Source: Auriscalpium vulgare
Lineage: Eukaryota; Basidiomycota; Agaricomycetes; Russulales; Auriscalpiaceae
DNA: 64,000 nucleotides
Assembly: GCA_019915015.1 (NCBI GenBank)
Contig: JAHBBC010000019.1
Span: forward strand, 186,001-250,000
Reading direction: 5' to 3'
This document shows, piece after piece, positions 21,931-31,374 of this stretch. Each line of letters opens with the position of its first letter. The stretch's first letter is position 1. A model generated the notes under the pieces. The model ran no database searches. It was not told where the DNA came from and saw nothing but the letters and a program-made list of their open reading frames with translations. The position numbers and the translations under genes are program-made.

Positions 21931-23718
21931 ATCGATTATCTCGGAATGATAATCGGAAACGGACATACGCGCATGGACCCTATCAAGATCCGCGGTATTG
22001 AAGAATGGGCTCGACCAACCACGGTGAAGCAAGTCCGAGGATTCCTTGGTTTCGCCAACTTCTACCGCCGGTTCATCCAGGACTTTGGACGTATATCAAG
22101 GCCACTGAATGACCTCACCAAAAAGGGACACGAATTCGTTTGGACCACGGACTGCGAACGAGCGTTTAATAACCTCAAACGACGCTTTACCACAGCCCCA
22201 GTCCTGGTACAGGCAGATCAAACGAAGCCCTTCATTGTGGACACGGACGGGTCAGGCTTTGCCTCCGGAGCAGTACTACAACAGAAGGATGACCAGGGAT
22301 GACTCCATCCATGCGCATTCGACTCGCACTCTTTCTCGCCAGAAGAATGGAACTACGACATCTATGATCGTGAACTCCTGGCGGTGATGCGAGCTCTCGA
22401 GACATGGAGACATCATCTCCGAGACGCACAACACACGGTGACGATACGCACAGATCACAAGAATCTGACGTATTTCAAGAAGGCACACAAGCTAAACAGA
22501 AGACAAGCCCGATGGGCCGAAGAACTGATGCAGTACGATCTACACCTCGTTCATATCCCAGGCAAAACCAATGGCGTTGCCGACTACATGTCGCGCAACT
22601 GGGAACTCGACGATGGAAAGAAGGACAACGAAGATCGCATCCTTCTTCCCGAAGAACTGTTCACAGACCCGGAACAACGACAACAGGTACGAACAGCAGA
22701 AGCAAGCAGAGTGGCCAGCATAGGACTGGACCAATTGCGCGAGGACATCGAAAAGGCAATCGACAACCACCACGAGGAATACCTGATGGGTATCAAGAAG
22801 AAGAACAGCTGGTCGACGGACTACGATGCAGAACGGCAAGTGGCAGTTTTGTTATACCAAGGCAAGGCTTTTGTCCCAGAAGCATGTCGACGAGACGCAC
22901 TACGGCGATTCCACGATCACCCGGCATTTGGACACCCTGGCATCAACAAAACTCTTCTCCTTATACGGGAAGAATTCAACTGGCTGGGAATGAAGGACTA
23001 CGTCACAGCATACGTCAATGGCTGTGGCAATTGCCAGACGGTGAAGAATCTGCCCAATCGCAAGAAAGCGCCACTTGTGCCGATTCGACCTGCAGCGGAC
23101 GCCCACCCCTACGACACAATCTCTGCCGATTTCATCGTCAAATTGCCCGTTAGTGATGGTTTCGACTCTATCTTGGTCGTGGTGGACCACGATCTTACGA
23201 AGGGGGTAAATTTCATTCCTTGCAATGAAACCATCACGGCAGAACAGACGGCAGAGCTCCTATACATCCACGTGTGGCGAAGATTCGGACTTCTGAAACG
23301 ATTCATATCCGACAGAGGTCCCCAATTCGCATCCAAGGTAATGCGAGCGTTATGCGCAAACCTGGGCATAGAACAGAACATCAGCACGGCATACCATCCC
23401 CAGACAGACGGACAAACGGAGCGGGTCAATCAAGAACTAGAGCAGTATCTTCGAGCATACTGCAACCACGCGCAAGACAATTGGGCGAAGCAACTGCCTA
23501 TGGCCGAATTCGCGCATAACATCCGACCACACTCCACGACAAAGAAGTCCCCGTTCGAGTTACTCATAGGATATCAACCACGAGCAATCATGCCGAGAAC
23601 GATCACGTCCAACGTCCCGACAGCAGCCGCAAGGCTGGGAAACCTCCTCAAAGCACGGCAGCAAGCGAGAGAGGTGCGAAAAGTCAAAGACCAATTGATG
23701 GCAAACCAAATCCAAGAC
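21931..23718 (+). pseudogene. Gypsy-A polyprotein, segment 3: RNase H and integrase
   Basis: The frame continues the RT tail (YLGMIIGNGHTRMDPIKI), then RNase H (VRGFLGFANFYRRFIQDF, FIVDTDGSGFASGAVLQQ, YDRELLAVMRALETWRH, FKKAHKLNRRQARWAE), then integrase with the zinc motif (HDHPAFGHPG ... CGNCQTVK) and the DDE core: Asp of SADFIVKLP, Asp of ISDRGPQFAS and Glu of TDGQTERVNQELEQYL. One TGA at 22,300-22,302 stands for an expected Trp before LHPCAFDSHSFSPEE. The C-terminus is interrupted at 23,718 by Copia and resumes at 26,619. Confidence 0.92.
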
Positions 23719-24013
23719 TAACAGCGTTAACAGCGAAAGCCGAAGCTGTAGACAGACAATAAGTCTAGTATTCTTCACCAGCGAGATAGCGGGTGTTAGT
23801 AGCTACCTGTAGACAGACAATAAGTCTAGTATCTAGCTAGGTAGTCAGTATAAGTAAAGGAATGCATAATGTGTAGAACTCACTCTTCACCAGCGAGATA
23901 GCGGGTGAAGAGGAGGGGAAAAAGACGACGAAAGGAAAAGTATTTGATTACATAATATTGCCCGTATGGCGTCACCGCTTGTTCCGCTCGACTCGGAATA
24001 TCTCATCTCAACA
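23719..24013 (-). repeat. Copia 3' LTR (295 bp)
   Basis: On the minus strand it starts TGTTGAGATGAGATATTCC and ends TAACGCTGTTA. It differs from the other LTR at only a few positions, for example ATAATATTGC against ATAATATCGC, and a one-base length change in GACGACGAAAGG. It contains two copies of GTAGACAGACAATAAGTCTAG. Confidence 0.93.
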
Positions 24014-24049
24014 CCCTCCCTCGAGCGTAACTGCGCTTCCTGACGCCCT

Positions 24050-26296
24050 CCCTCACTCCTCGTCCTGCACGCCTAACATCTCCCTGAACTTCTCCAGCTT
24101 CACGCGTCCGAGCGGCTTCGTCAGAATGTCCGCGATCATATGGTCCGTAGGACAATACTCGATCTCCGCGTCTCCAGCATTCACAACAGTTGGCGAATGA
24201 AGTGGAAGCGAATGTCGATGTGCTTGGTGCGCGCGTGATACATGGAGTCCTTGGTAAGTTCGATTGCGCCCTGGTTGTCGCAGAACAGCGTCGTGGCGTC
24301 CTCGTCAAACAGCGTAGGGAATAGCTCGCGTGCGAGCTGGCGCAACCAGATCAGCTCCTTGCTGGCGTGCGTGATTGCGACGTATTCGGCCTCGGTGCTC
24401 GAGAGCGTGACGATAGGCTGCTTCTTGGAGCTCCAGGATACGAGGCTTCGTCCAATGTAGAACACGTAGCCTGAGATAGAGTGGCGATGGATCTGCAACG
24501 CCCAGTCCGAGTCGGTGTAACCAAACGGCTGGTAGTCGTGGCCGGTGCCACCGAGGATGAGACGCATGTCGATGGTGTGCTTGAGGTAGCGGAAAACGCG
24601 CGTGAGAGCGCGCATGTGCGTCGTGTGCGGCTGCTCGAGATACTGAGACAGTGTCCCTACAGCGAATGTGATGTCCGGGCGCGTCGCAACAGATAGGTAC
24701 ATGAGTGCACCTACGCCTTGGCGATAGAGCGAGTGCCCTCGGTTGTCAAGTAGAGTGGGTGAGAGCGCCGGCGAACCGTAACCCAGGTCGCTGCCTGGAT
24801 CCATGGGAGTGGTGAGCGGCGCGGCGTCCTCGAGACCCATGCGCTGAATGATATCTCGGATGTACGCCTGCTGTCCAATTGAAATGGTGCGGTGCTCGAG
24901 ATCGCGCGTGATGTGTAGACCAAGTAGCCATTTGACCGGTCCGAGGTCGACAACCTCGAAGTGCTTGTTCAGATCAACGAGTAACGCGTCGATGAGCTCG
25001 TCGCGCGGTGCTGTCATCGAGAAGTCGTCCGTGGCAACGGCACAGATGACGTAGTCTTCGCCCGCTTTGTCCATCCAGTAGAACACGGCCTCGTCCGCAG
25101 TGCAAACGATGTACCCGATGTCGATGAACGTCTGGCGGAGGAATTGGTACCATGCGCGTCCGCCCTGCTTGGTACCGTAAAGGCCCTTGCGGAGGCGAGC
25201 GACGATCAGGCGACCTGGGTTCTCTGCCTTGATCTTGGCGTAGGCAGCGTCGAACTCCTCGTAGCGCGGCGGGAGCTTCATGTAGATAGTCTCCTCGATC
25301 GGCGCGTTGAGATACGCGTTCTTGACGTCCGCTTGGCGAATGACGTGTCCGCGGCTGCTCGCAACAGACATGATGGTGCGGATGGACGTGTGCTTTGCGA
25401 CCGGACTGTACGTGTCGTTGAAGTCCTTGCCGCGGCGTTGACTAAAGCCCTTCGCGATGAGCCGTGTCTTCTCCGTTGTCGTGTTGCCAACCTCGTCATG
25501 CTTCGAGCGGAAGACGTAGCCGCTCTCGACGATGTTCGCGCCCTCGGGTGCCTCCACAAACTCGAACGTCTCGAGCCTGATGACCTGGTTGACCTCACGC
25601 TGAATGCTTGGGCGCCAGCGGTAAGCATTACGTCCTTCGAGTGCCTCGTCGATCGTCCTCGGGTCGCCACCGTAGTTGGCGACGAGCGCGTGCTCGTTGA
25701 AGCTCGCGGCTTGGTCCCATCCGACACGAATGCCGGGCGAGAGAGGGTCAATGTCGAAGTTGGCGGTCGTTACCGCAGCGGTCGGATTGTTCAGGATTTT
25801 GTACGTGCCCGGAGGTAACGCGGCCTGGCGTTTGCCTCGACCAAGGTTCGGGTCTGCTGGTATGAGACCGTCGCTGCGCTTCTTTCTGAGCGTTGGCTGC
25901 GTGTTCACGTCGGGCGGCGGCGTGGGCGCGCGTTCTGGATTGGCGTCTGCAGTGGGCGTGTCGCTCTTGGGCATACTCGGCTGCTGAGGCGTGCTGCTCG
26001 GAGTCGATGATGTTGAAGGGGTGCCCAACGGCTGGATTGGCGTATCCACCGGGCTGCGGAGAGCGGATTCCACTCTCCCTCCCTCGATGTCCGCAGTCTC
26101 GGGGGCTAGCGCCTGCTCGTTCGACGGATATACATCCTGTTCGACCGTGATGCTGCGCTTCGTTGGCCAGTAAATCCGGCAGCCCTTCGACTCTTCGTCG
26201 TAGCCGATGAATCGACCTTCGACACGATGTCCTTGTACGACGGCCAGTTAGACCCGTCGTCCAGGAGCTTCTCGATCTTGGGATGAATGTCAACCA
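24050..26296 (-). pseudogene. Copia polyprotein remnant: gag start fused to RT-RNase H
   Basis: The start at 26,296 gives MVDIHPKIEKLLDDGSNWP, a typical Copia gag beginning. Near 26,206 it is joined out of frame to FIGYDEESKGCRIYWP, normally found after the integrase, so most of gag plus protease and integrase is deleted. The RT-RNase H follows: RLIAKGFSQRRGKDFNDTYS, QADVKNAYLNAPI, the catalytic variant VATDDFSM, KKQPIVTLSSTEAEYVA, FCDNQGAIELTKDS and HARTKHIDIRFHFIRQ. A one-base loss near 24,190 shifts the last part (VVNAGDAEIEYCPTDHM, ADILTKPLG). It could move only in trans. Confidence 0.92.
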
Positions 26297-26305
26297 TAGT
26301 GGGAG

Positions 26306-26319
26306 CAGGGCCCATAACC
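26306..26319 (-). promoter_or_regulatory. Copia primer-binding site for a half-tRNA-iMet primer
   Basis: The minus strand directly after the 5' LTR reads GGTTATGGGCCCTG. This complements the anticodon stem-loop region of eukaryotic initiator tRNA-Met (GGGCCCAUAACC) and not a tRNA 3' end, as in Drosophila copia, whose primer is the 5' half of cleaved tRNA-iMet. The match is from memory of the conserved iMet sequence. Confidence 0.7.
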
Positions 26320-26613
26320 TAACAGCGTTAACAGCGAAAGCCGAAGCTGTAGACAGACAATAAGTCTAGCATTCTTCACCAGCGAGATAGCGGGTGTTAG
26401 TAGCTACCTGTAGACAGACAATAAGTCTAGTATCTAGCTAGGTAGTCAGTATAAGTAAAGGAATGCATAATGTGTAGAACTCACTCTTCACCAGCGAGAT
26501 AGCGGGTGAAGAGGAGGGGAAAAAGACGACAAAGGAAAAGTATTTGATTACATAATATCGCCCGTATGGCGTCACCGCTTGTTCCGCTCGACTCGGAATA
26601 TCTCATCTCAACA
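26320..26613 (-). repeat. Copia 5' LTR (294 bp)
   Basis: This is the upstream LTR in the minus orientation; the primer-binding site and the gag start follow directly. It is nearly identical to the 3' LTR. Confidence 0.93.
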
Positions 26614-26829
26614 GAGACAACCTTCGACCTCTGAAGGAAGGAGATGAGGTATTACTTGAAGCCACCAATCTGAAAACGACACATCCAACGGCGAAACTGG
26701 CACCAAGACGCTACGGACCCCTCAAGGTCAAGCGAGTACTAGGGCCAGTGACGTATGAACTAGACATTCCGAAGCAATGGAAGGACCGAGGCCTTCACCC
26801 GGTTTTCCACGTCAATCTCCTAACGCCGT
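26614..26829 (+). pseudogene. Gypsy-A polyprotein, segment 4: integrase C-terminus
   Basis: It reads NLRPLKEGDEVLLEATNLK, then RRYGPLKVKRVLGPVTYEL and GLHPVFHVNLL, the GPF/Y-like C-terminal module of Gypsy integrases (LHPVFHVNLL box). It ends where the Gypsy-B LTR starts. The remaining C-terminus, where a chromodomain might lie, and the 3' LTR of Gypsy-A are not in the window. Confidence 0.9.
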
Positions 26830-28414
26830 TGATGGGCACCAGACGGTAGTAGGGCGGATATGGGTAGTTTCCTATCCCTAGAGCGCTGTCAGTGGTACCG
26901 CGTTGTTGTGCGAGCGAGTCGTCACGTTCCCAAAGGTTCGCGAAGTGACTCCACCGATACGTGGATCGTGGTCGTAACGAGGATTCGGATCGGAATGAGA
27001 GTTCGGCGTGTGCGCCGGACCAGGAAACGAGAAGGGGAAAGCGTACGAGTCACCGAAGTGACGAACAAACGAAGTCGCGACGAGCGAGCTCCGAAGTTGG
27101 ACGCGGAGGAACGCGGAATGACGAGGGAGGGAGGGAGAGAGAGATCGACGTAACACGAAGTTCGGCTTTATACGTTGATCGGTGCGATGGGTAGTTGGGT
27201 GACTTCGGACAACTTCGGCTTGAGGACGAAGTTATGTGTAATGGGGAACGCGTTCGTCGTGGGCCTGAACTTGAGGAGGCCTCGAAGGTGATATCAAAGT
27301 GGATGAAGGTCTATCGATGGCGGTGTTCGAGAGGCGAGGTTCGGTCGTCGATGTTCGAGAGGCGAGGTTCGGGAGACGAGGTTCGGGAGGCGAGGTTCGG
27401 AAGGCGAGGTTCGGAAAGCGAAGTTGGGGTACGTGGTGCGAAAGGCGAAGGTCGAAAGCGAAGTCGAAGGCGAGCGTATTGCGGCGTGCGGCGTAGTCGA
27501 AAGTGAGGTTACGGGCGATAAGGAGGACGAGGGAGTACAACAACAGTAAGAGCTGTTGATGCGGGCGGTTTGCAACCTCTCTTTCGAGATGCTGACTATG
27601 AGGGGGGAAAGTAACTTGTTATTCGGTGTGCTATCGAGTCGTATTTAAGCTACAACGAGTGTGAGACCGTATCGTACGGAAACGAACATAGGTAGGTGCG
27701 TACAGAGACGAAACACGGGCGAAGTGGATAAAGATCATGTGTCGCAAGTTGAGGTGGGTCGGAACGAGCATATGTAGCGAGAGGGAGCTCTCATGGGGAA
27801 CGAGAACGATGGATACCAGACAAACGATCAGCGCTGTCGCTACGATGTGATATACAGAAGGATGAAGTATGAACGATATTGTGGAGACGCGCCTCAGCGG
27901 TACAAGGCGCGCCAAACGCATATCAGCGAGCCGAAGTCGCAGCGAGTGGCGGACGATCTTCCGAAGTGGCTGGGAAGGTAGCCATGGCTTCGGGCTTGGT
28001 TCGCCTCGGCTCGGAAAGGTCGGGACGATAGAGGGCATCAATCGGGAACGCTATAAGTGAGGGGGAGAATCGGACAGGGAAGTACCGGGTGACAGCCGGT
28101 TATCTCGGAGATACGCTCACGGGGCGTTTCACTACACTGATCTTGGTCCGGCAGCGACTTTGTGGCGTGTCTGCTGCTGATGGGCCGAAAGGTCTCGACC
28201 GAACCACGTGCGGGCGCCTCGGGGTGACTGGAAACGAGGCCGAAGCGCTGGGAAGTTCGGAGCCAAAGTCACGTGACTTCGGAACTTTCCGAAGTGGCTG
28301 TGCCGAAACGGCGGAAACGACGGTCCGGAGACCAAAGTCACGTGACTTTGGTTCGAAATGAAAAACCGAAAAGTCGCGGTGGAATCCCCGCTCGACGGGG
28401 AATCAGGCGTATCA
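26830..28414 (-). repeat. Gypsy-B 3' LTR (1,585 bp)
   Basis: On the minus strand it starts TGATACGCCTGATTCC and ends GGTGCCCATCA, with canonical TG...CA ends and a purine tract directly upstream. The LTR contains AGTCACGTGACTT palindromes and a long purine/pyrimidine-biased block with GAGGCGAGGTTCGG repeats (27,330-27,420), which gives spurious frames on both strands. Confidence 0.93.
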
Positions 28415-28451
28415 CCTCCTCCATACTTTGATAGTGACCGTCCACGGTCAC
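28415..28451 (-). promoter_or_regulatory. Gypsy-B polypurine tract with upstream hairpin
   Basis: On the minus strand the order is hairpin GTGACCGT-gg-ACGGTCAC (28,451-28,434), then TATCAAA, then the purine tract GTATGGAGGAGG (28,426-28,415) directly abutting the LTR TGATACG. The tract primes plus-strand DNA synthesis. The module is duplicated inside pol (32,842-32,880). Confidence 0.85.
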
Positions 28452-28991
28452 CGAGATGAGGGGAGATGTGATCCGAAGGCAAATGTGGCAAGTGATGGGA
28501 AACTCGGGAAAAGTCGGAACGTGGAAGCGAAGTCGGGAGCGATGTCGGGGGCTAGAAACGAAGCGGCGGGCATGTCGGGATGATGATGCGATCATGATTT
28601 GCGCCGGGGGCCGAGGCAGAATTGATGAGCCGTGGTCGTGGGAGCGATCGGAATGTGGAGGGTAGAGGCGAAGTCGAATTGGGTCGATGACGTCGTGATG
28701 ATGTCAGATATGATATCATGGTCTAGGCGCTATTGGAAATATACCCAAATCGGTGTACCTGGTTGCCGAGCGCGTTCGGCTGTGCGTCGCTAGCGTGGGA
28801 TCAGGGTCGAGGGTCGGAAGATTTTTACGAAGTCGGCGGATGCCTCTTTGTTCGTCTTGGGGGCGCCTATTTGCCGAACAATGGGAGGGGAAAAGGGATA
28901 AAAGGAGGCGAACTTTTCCGTGGTTCGCCTTCAACTTTCCTCCCTTCCCCTTTACCTCTCACCTCGGGCGCTCCCTTCCATAACCACTACC

Positions 28992-30957
28992 ATGTCGGCA
29001 TCCACGTCCTCCAGGTCCACCAAGGCGAAGGTCTCGCTCCGCGAGATTCACCTCGGCATCAACGGCCTGCTCGACTCCTTCAACCCGGAGGCGACCGAGA
29101 ACGCGAAGCGCGCCTGGTGCATGTCCATCTTGCTCGGGCTGGTAAGTCCTCGTCGTCTTCCGTTGAGAACCTCGCGCTGACTTCGTCTCTCTAGAAAATG
29201 GCTCGGCCGCACCCGCAGTTCCAGGTCGAGCTCGGAGGGTGCTTGGCGCGCCTCCAGCACTACGCGGACCACCACGGCACGCCTGCGTGGGTCGACGACT
29301 CCGACGGCCTCCTGCAGCCGCTGCCTCCAGTAAGTCGTCTCCATTTTGTTGACTTCGCATGATCGCTAACTCGGTTCGCTTCTAGAAACGCAGCGCCTTT
29401 GAGCTCATGCTCGAAGGCCAGCTCGCCGGCGACGACGTCGAGCTCGACTTGGGCGAAGTCGACTACGGACCCGCGGGGGCGGCTATTGCCACGCTGCCTG
29501 TCGCGAAGTCCGAGGGTGAGTCCGAGGTGCCGGGCGAGGAGCTGGAAGACGGCGAAGTTGCGGACGACGAGCCCGCAGAGGACGAGCTCGCCGACAAGGA
29601 GAAGGAGGAGGATTTCGAGGCGAAGAAGACGAAGAAGAAGGCGACCAAGCACCTCGTCCTCGAGTTGGACGACCCGACTTGGGCGAGGGACGCGAAGTGG
29701 GGAGCGCAGTACCGGGAGGCCAACGCGCTCGTGAAGACGATCAAGACGGGGAAGTACGACTACAAGTCGTACGGTTCGGTAAGTCGATCGGCTTTGTGTC
29801 TTGGGTTCGGCGCTGACTTCGGCTCGTTTTCTAGGTATGCGACTATTGTCGCGGGTACATCGCGACGCACGGGCACGCCTGCGCGCCGCAGATCGTCAAG
29901 ATCCAAACGAAGGTGAAGGTGTCGTGCGCCCGCTGTATGATAGCGGTGCACGGGTGTTACTGGACGAACGGTCCAGTTGTTGAGTCAAGTAAGTTCGGTT
30001 TTGTCCTGTACGCATTCGAGTCGGAGCTGATGCCTTCGTAACAGAGAAAAAGGGCAAGACGGAAGATTCGGGCCTCAAGCGCGTGCCCGAGGCCTCGCCG
30101 GACCATGACGACGATGTCGTGCAGCCGGCGGCGAAGAAGGTGAAGGCGACGCCCAAGGCGACGCCGAGGAAGGAGACGCGCGCCCAGGCGCAAAGTAAGT
30201 GACTTCGTTTGACTTCGTTCGAGGAGGAGAGCTGACCCGAACCCACAGAGAAAAAGGCAGTGGTGTCGTCCGAAGTCGACCTGACTTCGGACGTCGAGAT
30301 GGCTGGGCCGTCGCAGACGCAAGCGACGATGCCAGGTAAGAGCACGCCGCTCTTCCTGCCTAGTCCGAAGTCTGACTCGGAGCAAGACGTAGGATTCGGG
30401 ACCGCGGGGGAGGACATGTGGGAGGAGATGGGCAAGGACCTCGAGGGTAAGTCGTCGCTTGATCGTGATGGCGTTCCGAAGCTAACACGATCCTAGAAAC
30501 CTCGGTTCGGCCTCCAAGCGCGCCGGTCGCGGGCCCGAGCAAGCCGAAGAACAAGGGCAAGGGTAAGGCCAGGGCGAAGTCGTCCCGGACGCGCCGCGTC
30601 ATCCCCGTGCCCATCTACGGGAACGAGACGAGGGTGCGCGGGCTGCCTCAGTCCGACCGCTTCACCGACCACACCCTCCCCGAGCCGCCGACGATGGACG
30701 ACCTGGAGGCCATGGCGAGGGCGATCGACGACGTGCCGACGGACATCGGGCTCACCGAAGCTGAGCGCCGCATCGTCCGGATGATCCGGATCATGAAGGC
30801 CGATGCGATGATGATCGCCTACCTCGTCCACAACCGCATCATCAACCTGAACTGGGCCGAGACCCGGTACCTCAACCGGGCGCTGTGGGAGCGGTACAAC
30901 GCGGGCGAACCGGTGACGCTGTACGGCGGAAATGAGGACGACGAGTCGGAGGATTGA
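28992..30957 (+). CDS. Antisense accessory gene of Gypsy-B, multi-exon, Cys-rich
   Basis: The start (ATG 28,992) follows a TATA-like ATAAAAG at 28,898 and a CCACTACC leader. Exon 1 encodes MSASTSSRSTKAKVSLREIH; introns with GTAAGT or close donors and CTAG/ACAG/GTAG-type acceptors separate about seven exons. Features in order: helical N-terminus, KMARPHPQFQVELGG, a very acidic Glu/Asp/Lys segment, a zinc-finger-like cluster VCDYCRGYIATHGHAC, then VSCARCMIAVHGC (C-x2-C-x9-C and C-x2-C-x6-C), basic APRKETRAQ-like tails, and a C-terminal helical domain (ADAMMIAYLVHNRIINLNW) ending in acidic DDESED. It lies tail to tail with pol. Nuclear or nucleic-acid binding is suggested by the Cys cluster and basic runs; function unknown. 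Confidence 0.75.
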
Positions 30958-31374
30958 GCGAAGTCGAGGGAAGTCGGCGAAGTCGAGGGGAAAGGGGCGA
31001 AGTCGAAAAGAAAAGGGGAAAGGGGGTGGTAAATGTAAAATAGAATGATTGTTCTTGTTCTTGAAGCTTTGATTTTGAATAGGATTTGTTTCTTGCGTTC
31101 GAACTGTGTGAGATCAACACGAAGTGAACGTACGAAAGCCGAAGCGACTTCGGGACTCTGAAGCGCACACAGCTAAGTCAGGAAAGATGAAAATTCGATT
31201 CTTTTGTTCAAGTCTCAGTACTCCTTCATAGACTTAGGACTTTGATCTTGAGTAGCCCTGCGCTACAGCGGTAAACGCGAGCGACTTAGCATAGTACAAA
31301 GAAAATGAGATAAGAGACATGATGGGGAGGAGAGGGAAGTGGTGTGGATTCTGGAATGCGCTCCGTCGCGTTCT

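Larger units (their letters stand above)
23719..26613 (-). mobile_element. Internally deleted Ty1/Copia element inserted in Gypsy-A
   Basis: Two near-identical LTRs (23,719-24,013 and 26,320-26,613) flank a truncated coding region on the minus strand. The 5-bp flanks are AAGAC (23,714-23,718) and GAGAC (26,614-26,618), one mismatch apart. Joining the flanks restores Gypsy-A as QIQD-NLRPLKEGDE. Few LTR differences mean a young insertion, although the coding region has lost gag, protease and integrase. Confidence 0.92.
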
